Notes: a model not told the origin generated them from the sequence alone. Positions 9,857-21,732 are shown, counted from the stretch's first letter. The stretch is DNA of 64,000 nucleotides from CAVPMN01 sp963706425 (GCA_963706425.1 CAVPMN010000001.1:186001-250000); one strand, 5' to 3'. A program made the numbers and translations.

Positions 9857-10699
9857 TCACTGCCGCAGCAGCGAGAGCAGGCGCAGGATCTCGAGGTAGA
9901 GCCAGATGAGGGTGACCGTGAGCCCGAAGGCGCCGTACCACTCCATGTACTTGGGGGCCCCTGACTTCGAGGCCGTCTCGATGAACGCGAAGTCGATGGC
10001 CAGGTTGAGCGCTGCGACGATGCAGATGACCACCGAGATGCCGATGCCGAGAGGCGTCGGATCGTTCCAGAAGGTGATGTCGGCCCCGAACAGGCTGGCC
10101 ACCATGGTGACCAGGTACATCACGAAGATGCCGGCGGTGGCACCCACCACCACCATGACGTAGCGCTTGGTGACCTTGATGATGCGGGTGGCGTAGAGGA
10201 AGAACATCACGGTGAACACCGCGAGGGTGGCGGCGATCGCCTGCAGCACGATGCCGTCGAACTGCAGGTTGTACATGTGGGAGATGGCACCGATGGCGAA
10301 GCCGTAGCCGAGTGCGTAGAGCGGGCCGGTGATGCGAGCCAGCTTGGGCTTGAAGGCGGTGATGAACCCGAAGACCACGCCGGCGATCATCGGGATGAAC
10401 ACCCACGACGGGAAGTCGGTGGACACCTGCGTGGTGCCGTCGACGAGGGTGATCTCGGTCTGGGTCACCTGCGACCAGCCGATCCAGCCGGTGATCAGCA
10501 CGCAGAGGAACAGCACGGCGGTCGCGGTGAGGGTGCCGCCGATGGTCATGGTGGGCCCGCCGACCGCAGCGGACGGCGGCGGTTGGGTGGCCTGACCGCC
10601 GAACCCGGCGGCGGTGGCCGCCTGTGGTGCGGCCCATCCGGGCTGGTCGTCTTCGATCTCCCGTTGCCACCGCTCGGGGGTGAGAACCGGATTGGCCAT
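9857..10699 (-). CDS. Bax inhibitor-1/YccA family membrane protein
   Basis: 280 residues: a soluble, Ala/Pro-rich N-terminus of about 50 residues, then seven hydrophobic segments, including TATAVLFLCVLITGWIGW, SWVFIPMIAGVVFGFITAF, VVVGATAGIFVMYLVTMVAS and GAFGLTVTLIWLYLEILRLL. This matches the BI-1/YccA family of actinobacteria (YccA-like, about 280 residues). Its function in bacteria is not established; relatives affect membrane-protein turnover or calcium leak. It lies downstream of the AI-2E gene on the same strand. Confidence 0.88.
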   Translation of the reverse strand: MANPVLTPERWQREIEDDQPGWAAPQAATAAGFGGQATQPPPSAAVGGPTMTIGGTLTATAVLFLCVLITGWIGWSQVTQTEITLVDGTTQVSTDFPSWVFIPMIAGVVFGFITAFKPKLARITGPLYALGYGFAIGAISHMYNLQFDGIVLQAIAATLAVFTVMFFLYATRIIKVTKRYVMVVVGATAGIFVMYLVTMVASLFGADITFWNDPTPLGIGISVVICIVAALNLAIDFAFIETASKSGAPKYMEWYGAFGLTVTLIWLYLEILRLLSLLRQ

Positions 10700-10742
10700 C
10701 GGTGCGTAGCTCCTGTGTCGGGACTCGGATGTTCGCGGGACC

Positions 10743-11882
10743 TCAGTCTCGCGCTTGTCGTCCAGTGAAGCGGGTTCGGGCCGCTTTCCGCACCGGTTCG
10801 GTGGTCATCTTCGAGTCGATGACCTCGTGGCGGGCGATGTAGGTGGACCCCAGAGCCTGGATGACCGCGGCGGCGGGCAGGGCCAGCAGGGCGCCCACGG
10901 CGCCGAAGAGCGCGGCGCCGGCGATGACCGTGCCGAAGGCCACGGCGGGGTGCAGCTGCATCGTGCGGGCGGTGATGCGGGGAGCGAACACGTAGTTCTC
11001 GATCTGTTGGTAGACCACGACGAAGCCGAGTACCCACACGGCCTGGACGGGATCGTCGGCCAGTGCCACCACCACCGGGAGCGCTCCGGCGATGTAGGTG
11101 CCGATGGTGGGGACGAACTGCGATACCAGACCGACGAACAGCGCCAGGGCCAGGGCGTAGTTGACGCCGATGAGTTCGAAGGCGACCCAGTGGAACGCCG
11201 TGGAGAGCAGGGCGAGGAACGCCCGTGAGTAGAGGTAGCCACCGGTCTTGTCGATGGCGATCTCCCAGGTCTCGAGCACCCGCTGCTGGCGACGGGCGGG
11301 GAGGAACGAGCAGATCGATCGGCGGAACTTGGGGCCGTCGGCCACCAGGTAGAAGGTGAACAGCCCGATGGTGAGCAGGCGGAAGAGCACGGTGAGGGCG
11401 CTCACGCCGACCCCCACGGCGTTGCCGGCGAGCTGGGTGGCCAGGCCGCGCACCGGGCCGTCCTCGCGCGTCAGCTCCTCCTGGAGCTCCTCGACGGAGA
11501 TGTTGGCGCCGAACCAGTCGTTGATGAGCTCGGCCACGTCGGCGGCGTACTCGTCGCTCTGATCGATGAACTGCGACACCTGGTCGACGACTACTGCGCC
11601 GATGGCGAGGAGGAACACCACCATGAAGGCGAGCAGACCGAGAAACGCGGCAGCGGTGGCCCAACCGCGGCGCCACCCCCGGTGCTGCAGCCAGTTCACC
11701 GCCGGCTCGAGGGCGAAGCTCAGGAACAAGGCGACGAGCACGTCGAGCAACAGGGTCTGCAGACGCCCGAGCAGCCACTCGACGACGAACAGCGATGCCA
11801 GCCCGATGATGAAGAGCACGATCGCACGCGGCACCCAACGGGGCATCCGGTCGCGGTCGGGAGCATCCGCATCGTCGGACAT
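10743..11882 (-). CDS. AI-2E family transporter (PerM-like)
   Basis: 379 residues with the family arrangement: paired N-terminal transmembrane helices (AIVLFIIGLASLFVVEWLL, LLLDVLVALFLSFALEPAVN), a helical extracytoplasmic segment, then further helices containing FVPTIGTYIAGALPVVVAL and a C-terminal GAVGALLALPAAAVIQAL. Proteins of this family export various small molecules or act as antiporters; autoinducer-2 itself should not be assumed. It is divergent from the redoxin gene across 68 bases. Confidence 0.88.
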   Translation of the reverse strand: MSDDADAPDRDRMPRWVPRAIVLFIIGLASLFVVEWLLGRLQTLLLDVLVALFLSFALEPAVNWLQHRGWRRGWATAAAFLGLLAFMVVFLLAIGAVVVDQVSQFIDQSDEYAADVAELINDWFGANISVEELQEELTREDGPVRGLATQLAGNAVGVGVSALTVLFRLLTIGLFTFYLVADGPKFRRSICSFLPARRQQRVLETWEIAIDKTGGYLYSRAFLALLSTAFHWVAFELIGVNYALALALFVGLVSQFVPTIGTYIAGALPVVVALADDPVQAVWVLGFVVVYQQIENYVFAPRITARTMQLHPAVAFGTVIAGAALFGAVGALLALPAAAVIQALGSTYIARHEVIDSKMTTEPVRKAARTRFTGRQARD

Positions 11883-11950
11883 GCGGCCAAACGTGCCATG
11901 CCGGACCGCTCGGGCGGTGGACCCCAGGGAGCCCGCCGTAGAGTGCGGAC

Positions 11951-12529
11951 ATGGTCTCGGTGAACTCGACGATGGTGCCTCTCGGGACGGTGGCCCCCGA
12001 CTTCGCGTTGCCCGACGGCACCGGACAGGTCTGGTCGCTGGCCGACGCGCCGCCGGGCCCCGCGCTGCTCGTGGTGTTCCTCAGCAACCACTGCCCCTAC
12101 GTCAAGCACATCGCCCGCGAGCTGGGCCTGCTCACCCAGCGGTGGTTGGCGCGTGGCATCACGGTGGTTGGCATCAACAGCAACGACATCGAGGCCTACC
12201 CCGACGACGCACCCGCCGAGATGGTCGCCTTTGCCCGATCGGTCGGCTGGGACTTCCCCTACCTGTTCGATGCCGACCAGACGGTGGCCAAGGCCTACCG
12301 GGCGGCGTGCACGCCCGACTTCTTCCTGTTCGACGGCGATCACCGGCTCGTCTATCGCGGCCAGTTCGACGACAGCCGGCCTCGCAACGACGAACCGGTG
12401 ACGGGTCGCGATCTCAAGGCGGCGATCGACTCGGTGCTGGCCGGCGGCCCCCCGACGACGACCCAGCACCCCAGCATGGGGTGCAACATCAAGTGGCGGC
12501 CCGGCAACGAGCCCGACTACTTCGGCTGA
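11951..12529 (+). CDS. Thioredoxin-family protein (AhpC/TSA-like redoxin)
   Basis: 192 residues with a thioredoxin fold of the redoxin type: PDFALPDGTGQVWSLAD at the N-terminus, the motif FLSNHCPYVKHI with one conserved Cys, INSNDIEAYPDDAP, and ACTPDFFLFDGDHRLVYRGQ containing the cis-proline. A C-terminal HPSMGCNIKW segment is typical of this peroxiredoxin-like subgroup. No signal peptide is present, so it is cytosolic. The last 13 bases overlap the convergent RDD gene. Confidence 0.88.
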   Translation: MVSVNSTMVPLGTVAPDFALPDGTGQVWSLADAPPGPALLVVFLSNHCPYVKHIARELGLLTQRWLARGITVVGINSNDIEAYPDDAPAEMVAFARSVGWDFPYLFDADQTVAKAYRAACTPDFFLFDGDHRLVYRGQFDDSRPRNDEPVTGRDLKAAIDSVLAGGPPTTTQHPSMGCNIKWRPGNEPDYFG

Positions 12530-13065
12530 TCGTCCGGCACGCCTGCGGCCAGCCCCACGCTCACCCGTGCCTCTTTCGGAGCGATGTCGTGCACCACTTG
12601 GCTGTTGGCGGCCCGATCGTGGATGGCCAGCCGGCTCTTGCTGAAGAGCAGCCAGAGCGGTCCGATCACGAACATCGTGGCGAACATGACCCACGTGCGG
12701 ATCGCCGATCGGATCGGTCCGATGCGACGGCGGCCGCGACTCACCACCCGTAGGCCCAGGAGCGCCTGGCCGATGGTGCGCCCGGTGGCCCACCACGACA
12801 GGGCGAAGTAGCCCCAGCTCCATGCGGCGTAGATGGCGACCGTCAGACCGTTGGGCAGGTCGGGGTAGCTGGGCTGCTCGAAGTGGACGAGGCCCTGCAC
12901 GATGCCGATGCCCCACATGATGAGCGGATAGCCGATCAGGACGACACCGAAGTCGATGGTCAGCGCCACGCCGCGCGAGACGATGCCGGCGCGCCGCCCC
13001 TGCAGCTCGTCGAGGTCGGGGGCGATGCCGGTGAAGCGGCGGGCCATCGGCGACGAGGCGGTCAC
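12517..13065 (-). CDS. RDD family membrane protein
   Basis: 182 residues from a GTG in a GTGA overlap with the upstream gene. Membrane segments include VALTIDFGVVLIGYPLIMW, GLTVAIYAAWSWGYFAL and a third near TWVMFATMFVIGPLWLLF. Conserved RDD-type residues are the Arg/Asp pair at the first helix and the GRTIGQALLGLRVV loop. The family's role is uncertain; some members are implicated in ion transport. It is translationally coupled to the repeat protein encoded upstream. Confidence 0.85.
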   Translation of the reverse strand: MTASSPMARRFTGIAPDLDELQGRRAGIVSRGVALTIDFGVVLIGYPLIMWGIGIVQGLVHFEQPSYPDLPNGLTVAIYAAWSWGYFALSWWATGRTIGQALLGLRVVSRGRRRIGPIRSAIRTWVMFATMFVIGPLWLLFSKSRLAIHDRAANSQVVHDIAPKEARVSVGLAAGVPDDQPK

Positions 13066-13883
13066 GGCTGATCCTCCACGGGCTGTGCCTCGGGGTCGGC
13101 GACACCGGCGGGCGGCAGCGCCGCGACCTTGCGACGCAGGACCTTCGCCACGATGCGCTCGATGACCGCGTCGCCGTCGGCGCTGCGACCCCGCACCCCG
13201 TCGAGCACGTCTTCGGTGATGCCGCCGGTCGCCTGCATCACCACGCTCGACATCTGCATCTCACCGACCACGTCGTTGACCAGCGAAGGCAGATCGAGCT
13301 GACCGAGCACCCGCTGCACGATCGGGTCGAGATCGAGCTCGTCCATCACCGTGGCGACGAGGGACGGTAGGTCGAGCTGTCCGAGCACCTTGTCGACGAC
13401 CGGCACGAGGTCGATCTCGTCGAGCACCAGCGGGACGGCCAACTGAACGGTGATCTCCCCGGAGCGAGCCGCCAGGTCGCGAGCGGACTCCTCTTCGAGC
13501 AGGCCCGCCTGGTAGGCGCGGTCGAGACGCTCCGCCACCTGGCGCACCAGGGGCTGCGCCGGAGAGGTCGATGCCAGCCAGGCCACGGTGGGACCCACCA
13601 CCTTCGTGGTGGCGTCGACGACACCGACGACCCGCCGTTGCGCGCCGAACGCCATGCCGACCGCCACGCGGCGCGCCGCGACCGCCGGCGTAGGACCGTG
13701 GTCGGTCGCAGGAGCCGGCGCCGACTCTTCCGCCTTGCGGAACACGGCGGCCAGACCGTCGGTGAGCAGGAGGGCGGCGCCGAGCGCGACCTGACCGGCC
13801 TGCTCGACCGCCTCGGCGACGGCCGGTGGCTTCTGCTGAGCGCGCAGCATCGGCAGCAGCGCGTCGTTGTCGGGCTCGGTCAC
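13062..13883 (-). CDS. Actinobacterial protein with 13-residue LDLxxLV-type repeats, function unknown
   Basis: 273 residues. The GTG at 13883 sits in a GTGA overlap with the enoyl-CoA hydratase stop, which fixes the start. The N-terminal half is helical and Ala-rich with no clear signal. From about residue 170 there are five consecutive 13-residue units of the form D-E-L/I-D-L-x-P-V/I-V-x-x-V-L or G-Q-L-D-L-P-S-L-V-x-x-V. Two near-identical 26-residue pairs are visible. A basic C-terminus follows. Such repeats suggest a solenoid or membrane-surface helical array. Its pairing with an RDD membrane protein suggests a shared complex, which is inference. Confidence 0.7.
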   Translation of the reverse strand: MTEPDNDALLPMLRAQQKPPAVAEAVEQAGQVALGAALLLTDGLAAVFRKAEESAPAPATDHGPTPAVAARRVAVGMAFGAQRRVVGVVDATTKVVGPTVAWLASTSPAQPLVRQVAERLDRAYQAGLLEEESARDLAARSGEITVQLAVPLVLDEIDLVPVVDKVLGQLDLPSLVATVMDELDLDPIVQRVLGQLDLPSLVNDVVGEMQMSSVVMQATGGITEDVLDGVRGRSADGDAVIERIVAKVLRRKVAALPPAGVADPEAQPVEDQP

Positions 13884-14812
13884 TCGAACGGCCTCTCGGT
13901 CCACCACGGGTACCACTCTGGCAGGTCGGCACTCGGTCGCATGCCCCAGCTCGGCGTGCGCTTCTCGAGGAAGGCCGTGACGCCCTCCACCGCGTCGGGC
14001 GACCGACCGGTCGAGTAGACCCCACGAGAGTCGATCTTGTGGGCCTCCATCGGATGATCTGCGCCGAGCATCCGCCACATCATCTGCCTGGTGAGCGCCA
14101 CCGACACCGGCGCGGCGTTGACGGTGATCTCCTCCGCGAGTCGTCTGGCCGAGGCCACGACCTCGTCGGCCGGGTGGATGCTGCGCACGAGGCCGGCTCG
14201 CAGGGCCTCGTCGGCGGGGAACACCCGGGCGGTCATCGCCCATTCGAGCGCCTGGTTGATGCCCACCACGCGGGGCAGAAACCAGCTCGACGCCGCCTCC
14301 GGCACGATGCCCCGACCGGCGAACACGAATCCGATCTTGGCCGAGTCGGCCGCGACGCGGATGTCCATCGGCAGGGTCATGGTGATGCCGATGCCGACCG
14401 CAGGACCGTTGATCGCGGCGATCACGGGCTTGGTCGACTCGTAGATCCGCAGGGTCAGGAGGCCGCCGAAGTCACGTGGGTACCGCCGCTCGGCGCCCGT
14501 CGGGGCCGCCCCGCCGGCTGCCGCGTCCGCGTCGAAGGTCTGGCCACCGAGCCCGAGATCGGCACCCGCGCAGAACGCCCGCCCGGCGCCGGTGACGATG
14601 ACCGCCCGCACCTGGTCGTCCGCATCGGCCAGGTCGAGCGCGGCCACCATCTCGCGCTGCATGGTGACGGTGAACGCGTTGAGCCGGTCTGGTCGGTTCA
14701 TGGTGATGGTGGCCACCGACCCGTCCACCTCGTAGATGATCTCCGAGAAGTCAGCCCCCGAGAGGGCAGCGTCCGAGAAGGCAGCCTCGGCGGACGGGTC
14801 GGTGGCCGGCAT
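13880..14812 (-). CDS. Enoyl-CoA hydratase/isomerase family protein
   Basis: 310 residues from the ATG at 14812; an in-frame ATG at 14863 lies inside a large inverted repeat and is less likely. Crotonase-fold motifs: VATITMNRPDRLNAFT, VIVTGAGRAFCAGADLG (oxyanion hole), PVIAAINGPAVGIGITM (second oxyanion residue), and RGIVPEAASSWFLPRVVG with the usual catalytic Glu region. It would hydrate trans-2-enoyl-CoA in fatty-acid or amino-acid breakdown; the exact substrate is not predictable. It is coupled to the downstream repeat-protein gene. Confidence 0.88.
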   Translation of the reverse strand: MPATDPSAEAAFSDAALSGADFSEIIYEVDGSVATITMNRPDRLNAFTVTMQREMVAALDLADADDQVRAVIVTGAGRAFCAGADLGLGGQTFDADAAAGGAAPTGAERRYPRDFGGLLTLRIYESTKPVIAAINGPAVGIGITMTLPMDIRVAADSAKIGFVFAGRGIVPEAASSWFLPRVVGINQALEWAMTARVFPADEALRAGLVRSIHPADEVVASARRLAEEITVNAAPVSVALTRQMMWRMLGADHPMEAHKIDSRGVYSTGRSPDAVEGVTAFLEKRTPSWGMRPSADLPEWYPWWTERPFE

Positions 14813-14826
14813 GGCCGCATCTTCCC

Positions 14827-14873
14827 AAATTGGTGCGTGAAACACCCCATGCGGTGGTTTCACGCACCAATTT
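14827..14873 (-). terminator. 17-bp perfect inverted repeat, probable terminator after the M23 peptidase gene
   Basis: Bases 14827-14843 and 14857-14873 are exact reverse complements around a 13-base loop. The hairpin lies 31 bases after the M23 gene stop and 14 bases before the enoyl-CoA hydratase start, both on the minus strand. Its A/T-rich foot (AATTT) could act as the weak U-tract. A regulatory operator or a dispersed palindromic element is also possible. Confidence 0.6.
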
Positions 14874-14904
14874 CCCAGGACGGGACGGTGCGGGCGGGGC
14901 GGGT

Positions 14905-16116
14905 TCAGTCGGGGGCCGTCGAGAGGTATGGGGTGCCGTCGACCGGGACGCCCAGCACCCGCACCTCCCAGTGGCAGTGCGGGCCGGTCGACAGGCCGGT
15001 GCTGCCCACCGTGCCGATGGTGTCTCCGCGCCGCACGAAGTCGCCCGGTCGCACCGCGAACGAGCTCATGTGGCCGTAGAGGGTGGCCAACTGGCTGCCG
15101 TGGTCGATCACGACGGTGAGCCCGTAGCCGCCTCGCTCGTCGGCCAGCACCACGAAGCCGTCGGCCGAGGCTCGCATGGGTGCCCCCTGCGGGCCGTCGA
15201 GGTCGAGCCCGACGTGCATCTTGTCGACGGCGAGGATCGGATGGAGACGCATCCCGTAGCCCGACACCACCTGACCGCCCTTGATCGGGTTGAGGAAGAT
15301 CCCGTACGTGGACGGCAGCGGGTTCTGACCGCGTTGGCGGGCTACCAGGATCTCGCGGATCGAGTCGGATTGGGTGGTGAGTTCGGCGTAGCGCAGCTCG
15401 TAGGCCCGGCGTTTGAGCTCGAGCTCACCGAACAGCCGCTCGGCGTCGCTGGCCGCCTGCGCGGCCTGAAGCTGCGAGAGCTGGCGCGCTTGGCGCTGGC
15501 CGTCGAGATCGGCGACCTTGGTCGCCACCAGATCCCGGGCGTTCTCGGTCTCGGCCCGCAGGCGTTCGCTCTCGGCGGAAAGGCGCTCGGCTTCGGCCTT
15601 CAACGAGACGTAGCGGGCCACCACCTCACGGCGATCGGCCACCACCACCGACGCGTAGACCCGCCCCTTGGCCAGCGCGTCGAGCCCGTTCGGGTCTTTC
15701 AAGGCCGCCGAGAGGTCGCCCATCGGGTTGTCACCGCCGTCGATGTAGGCCGCGATGACCTGGTCACGGAAACGCTCGCGTTCGACGGCCAGACGGCGCG
15801 TAGTGTCGTCGAGCTTCGTCTTGGTGCGCGACGCGTCCGCCTCGGCGGTGGCGTAGCGGGCGTTGGCCTCGTCGAGCTCGACCTGCGCGAAGGCGATGCG
15901 AGCGTCGAGGTTCTGCACCTCGGTGGCGAGTTGGAACTGGCGAGCGACGGCCGCGTCGTAGTCGCGCCGCACACGAGCCTCGGCCGCGACAGCCGCCTGG
16001 TACTCGTCCTCGATCTGACCGGCCGACTGGGCATGGCCGGGCGCGACCGCGGCGATCGGAACCACCAACGCGAGCGTCAGCGCCGTGGCGATGAGTCGCA
16101 GGCGGACGCGCACCAC
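14905..16116 (-). CDS. Secreted M23 peptidoglycan metallopeptidase with coiled coil (EnvC-like), partner of FtsEX
   Basis: 403 residues from a GTG at 16116, preceded by an AGGGG ribosome site. A signal peptide (LIATALTLALVVPIAAVAPG) is followed by a long coiled coil, about residues 30-260 (EDEYQAAVAAEARVRRDYDA onward). The C-terminal LytM/M23 domain has the zinc motifs MHVGLDLDGP and HCHWEV. It starts six bases after the ftsX stop. In E. coli and actinobacteria such coiled-coil M23 or NlpC proteins are controlled by FtsEX, so this is the probable cell-wall hydrolase or hydrolase activator of that complex. Confidence 0.9.
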   Translation of the reverse strand: MVRVRLRLIATALTLALVVPIAAVAPGHAQSAGQIEDEYQAAVAAEARVRRDYDAAVARQFQLATEVQNLDARIAFAQVELDEANARYATAEADASRTKTKLDDTTRRLAVERERFRDQVIAAYIDGGDNPMGDLSAALKDPNGLDALAKGRVYASVVVADRREVVARYVSLKAEAERLSAESERLRAETENARDLVATKVADLDGQRQARQLSQLQAAQAASDAERLFGELELKRRAYELRYAELTTQSDSIREILVARQRGQNPLPSTYGIFLNPIKGGQVVSGYGMRLHPILAVDKMHVGLDLDGPQGAPMRASADGFVVLADERGGYGLTVVIDHGSQLATLYGHMSSFAVRPGDFVRRGDTIGTVGSTGLSTGPHCHWEVRVLGVPVDGTPYLSTAPD

Positions 16117-16122
16117 TGACCC

Positions 16123-17013
16123 CTAGACGTCGAGGAAACGGGTGACGGCCACGCCGGCGCCGACCGTGCCGATGAGGCAGCCGATGACGCCGAGGATGAT
16201 GTAGATCCCGAGCGACTCGACGTTGGACGTCGACAGCGCGCTGAGCAGCGGCAGGTCCTCGGGCAGCCAGCTCTCGAAGAACGGCCGGAACACGGCCAAC
16301 ATGGCGATGGCGAGCGCGGCTCCGAGCACGCCCTGCACGAGGCCTTCCACCATGAACGGCACCCGGATGAACCAGTTGGTCGCGCCCACCAACTTCTGCA
16401 CCTCGATCTCGCGTCGGCGGGCGAACATCGCCATGCGGATGGTGTTGAGGATGAGCAGCAGCGCGGCGCCGAGCAGGATGATGGCGACGATGGCCATGCC
16501 GAGCGTGAGGCGACTCGACAGGTCCTGGATGAGGCGCACGGTCTCGCTGGCGAACACCACCTTGAGCACGCCGGGGCGCTCCTGGAACTCCTCGCCCAGC
16601 TCCTGCACCACCTGGGCGTCCTTGTTGACCGGCTCGACCCGGAACGACGAGGGCAGGATGGCCGGCTCGACGCTGTCGACCATCTCGGGCGAGTCGGCGA
16701 ACAGCCGCTTGAACTCCTCGTAGGCGGCGTTCTGGTCGAGATAGTCGACGTTCTGCACCTGCGGGCTGTCCTCGAGCTCGGCCCGCACGTTGTCGAGCTG
16801 CTCGGGTGTGGCGCGCGCGTCCATGAAGACCACGAACTCGACGCCCTCCTGCCAACGCTCGGTGGCGTTGCGCACGCCCTGGCTCACCATGAGGGAGAAG
16901 CCGACGAGGAACAGCGACACCATCACGGTGAGGATCGACGCGATGGTGATGGTGATGTTGCGCGCGAGGTTGCTGCCGGTCTCGCGGGCGACGTAGTCGA
17001 GCTTGATGGCCAT
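16123..17013 (-). CDS. ftsX: Cell-division permease FtsX
   Basis: 296 residues, close to the actinobacterial FtsX length. One N-terminal membrane helix (TITIASILTVMVSLFLVG) is followed by a large extracytoplasmic domain (about 55-165, starting VEFVVFMDARATPEQLDNV) and three C-terminal helices. The signature MAMFARRREIEVQKLVGATN is typical. FtsX relays ATP hydrolysis by FtsE to a periplasmic peptidoglycan hydrolase. It sits nine bases after ftsE and just before the M23 peptidase. Confidence 0.95.
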   Translation of the reverse strand: MAIKLDYVARETGSNLARNITITIASILTVMVSLFLVGFSLMVSQGVRNATERWQEGVEFVVFMDARATPEQLDNVRAELEDSPQVQNVDYLDQNAAYEEFKRLFADSPEMVDSVEPAILPSSFRVEPVNKDAQVVQELGEEFQERPGVLKVVFASETVRLIQDLSSRLTLGMAIVAIILLGAALLLILNTIRMAMFARRREIEVQKLVGATNWFIRVPFMVEGLVQGVLGAALAIAMLAVFRPFFESWLPEDLPLLSALSTSNVESLGIYIILGVIGCLIGTVGAGVAVTRFLDV

Positions 17014-17022
17014 GAGGGGGTC

Positions 17023-17700
17023 CTACTCGTAGACGCCGCGGACCTGGTCGCGGACGATCGAGCCGCGGTCGAGCTCGATCACCCGGCGGCGCATGGTGTC
17101 GACGATGCCACGGTCGTGGGTGGCCATCACCACCGTGGTGCCGGTCTTGTTGATGCGGTCGAGCAGGCGCATGATGCCGACCGACGTGGCGGGGTCGAGG
17201 TTGCCGGTGGGCTCGTCGGCCAGAAGGATCAGCGGGCGGTTGACGAAGGCGCGGGCGATCGACACCCGCTGCTGCTCGCCACCCGAGAGCTCGTGAGGGA
17301 ACCGCTCGCCCTTGTTGCCGAGGCCCACCAGGTCGAGGATGGCGGGCACCTGCGTCTTCACCACATTTCGCGGGCGACCGATGACCTCGAGCGCGAACGC
17401 CACATTCTCGGACACGGTCTTGCCGGACAGCAGCTTGAAGTCCTGGAACACGCACCCGATGTTGCGACGCAGGAAGGGCACTTTCCATTGCGACAGGTCG
17501 CCGATGTCCTTGCCGGCCACGTAGATGGTGCCCGTCTCGGGCACCTCCTCGCGGTTGAGCAGACGGATGAAGGTCGACTTGCCGGACCCGGACGCGCCCA
17601 CGAGAAAGACGAACTCGCCCTTGAGGATCTCGAGGTTGGCGTCGTGGAGCGCGACGACGTCGCCCTTGTAGGTCTTGCTGACGTGCTCGAGCTTGATCAT
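17023..17700 (-). CDS. ftsE: Cell-division ATP-binding protein FtsE
   Basis: 225 residues, a complete ABC ATPase: Walker A GASGSGKST at about 36-44, Q-loop CVFQDFKLL, signature LSGGEQQRVSIARAF, Walker B LILLADEPTGNLDP and the H-loop MATHDRGIVD. The FtsE-specific opening MIKLEHVSKTYKGDVVALHD is present. It works with FtsX at the division septum. Gene order prfB-ftsE-ftsX is conserved in actinobacteria. Confidence 0.95.
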   Translation of the reverse strand: MIKLEHVSKTYKGDVVALHDANLEILKGEFVFLVGASGSGKSTFIRLLNREEVPETGTIYVAGKDIGDLSQWKVPFLRRNIGCVFQDFKLLSGKTVSENVAFALEVIGRPRNVVKTQVPAILDLVGLGNKGERFPHELSGGEQQRVSIARAFVNRPLILLADEPTGNLDPATSVGIMRLLDRINKTGTTVVMATHDRGIVDTMRRRVIELDRGSIVRDQVRGVYE

Positions 17701-17730
17701 GTTGCGGTTACGTTACAACCCTTGTGAGGA

Positions 17731-17770
17731 CGGCCGGTTCACCCCTCCGCCCGAGGGCGAGCACCGGCCG
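17731..17770 (-). terminator. Inverted repeat between prfB and ftsE
   Basis: Bases 17731-17738 (cggccggt) pair perfectly with 17763-17770, with a possible smaller stem (GCCC/GGGC) in the loop. It lies 44 bases past the prfB stop on the minus strand and 31 bases before the ftsE start. No U-run follows, so it is a weak terminator or an attenuator-like hairpin. Confidence 0.35.
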
Positions 17771-17813
17771 GACAGGCTAGACGGGCCGCGCCGGGGTGGT
17801 GGCGCCTGCGGCG

Positions 17814-18928
17814 TCATTCGCCGGCGGGCTCGGCGGCCGATCGCTCCCAGCGCAGGTAGGCCTCCATGAGCCCGTCGAGGTCGCCGTCGAGCACACCATC
17901 GACGTTGCCCACCTCGAAGCCCGATCGCAGGTCCTTCACCTGCTGATAGGGCTGCAGCACGTAGGACCGGATCTGGCTGCCCCATTCGACGCGCTTCTGC
18001 TCGCCCGAGATGGCTGCCATCTCCGCTTCCCGCTCGGCTCGCTGCAGATCAGCCAACTTGGCCTTCATGATCTGCATGGCCCGGTCCTTGTTCTGGTGCT
18101 GGCTGCGCTGGTTCTGACACGACGTCACGAGACCGGTGGGCAGGTGCGTGATGCGCACCGCGGAGTCGGTGACGTTGACGTGCTGACCGCCTGCACCGGA
18201 CGAGCGGTACGTGTCGATCCGCAGGTCCTTCTCGTCGATCTCGACCTCGTCGTCGCCCTCCTCGATGAACGGCACCACGGCCACGGAGGCGAAGGCGGTG
18301 TGCCGACGCGCGTTGGAGTCGAACGGTGAGATGCGCACCAGCCGGTGCACCCCGCGCTCACTGCGCATGAGCCCGTACGCGTAGCGACCCTTGATGATGA
18401 AGGTGGCCGACGTGATGCCGGCCTCCTGGCCCGGCTGCACCTCGTCGATCTCGACGTCGAAGCCCCGCTTCTCCGCCCAGCGCTGATACATCCGCAGCAA
18501 GATCTCGGCCCAGTCCTGGCTGTCGGTGCCGCCGGCACCGGAGTGCACTTCGCACACCGCGTCGAGCTCGTCGTGCTCACCGATGAACAGGGCGCGCAGC
18601 TCGAGCTCGTCGAACTCCGCGGCCACCTCGGCGATCGCCTGGGCCACCTCGGGCTCGACGGAATCGTCGGACTCCTCACGCCCCAGCGCGAAGAGCGTGG
18701 CTGCGTCGTCGATGCGCTGCTCGAGCGATGCGAACAGGTCGAGGTCGTCGATCACCGACGACAGCTCGCCGGTGACCTTGCGGGCCACGTCGGGATCGTC
18801 CCAGAGGTCGGGACGAGAGGCCTCCGTCTCGAGCTGGGGGCGCACCCGCAGGAGCTCGTCGATGCGCAGGTAGACCCTCGCCTCGTCGAGACGGCGGGTC
18901 AGCGCGGCGAGGTCGTCGGAGAAGTCCT

Positions 18929-18944
<16 letters not shown>
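17814..18944 (-). CDS. prfB: Peptide chain release factor 2
   Basis: About 376 residues from the GTG at 18944, which overlaps the secA stop; a TTG at 18932 is an alternative. The catalytic GGQ motif is in RSSGAGGQHVNVTDSAVR, and the stop-codon recognition region contains RISPFDSNARRHTAFAS. Unlike E. coli prfB, the frame is continuous, with no in-frame UGA or programmed frameshift. It terminates translation at UGA and UAA. Confidence 0.93.
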
Positions 18945-21649
<2,705 letters not shown>

Positions 21650-21713
21650 GAGGCGCACGAGTGTACCGGTGAGCGGCACGGCTGAAAGCCGCCGCGCCTC
21701 TTCTCGTGGGTCT

Positions 21714-21728
21714 GGCCCCTGTGGGGCC
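21714..21728 (-). terminator. Short GC hairpin after the response-regulator gene
   Basis: GGCCCC (21714-21719) and GGGGCC (21723-21728) form a 6-bp stem with a 3-base loop, beginning four bases past the response-regulator stop and ahead of secA. No T-run follows. Confidence 0.35.
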
Positions 21729-21732
21729 GGCC

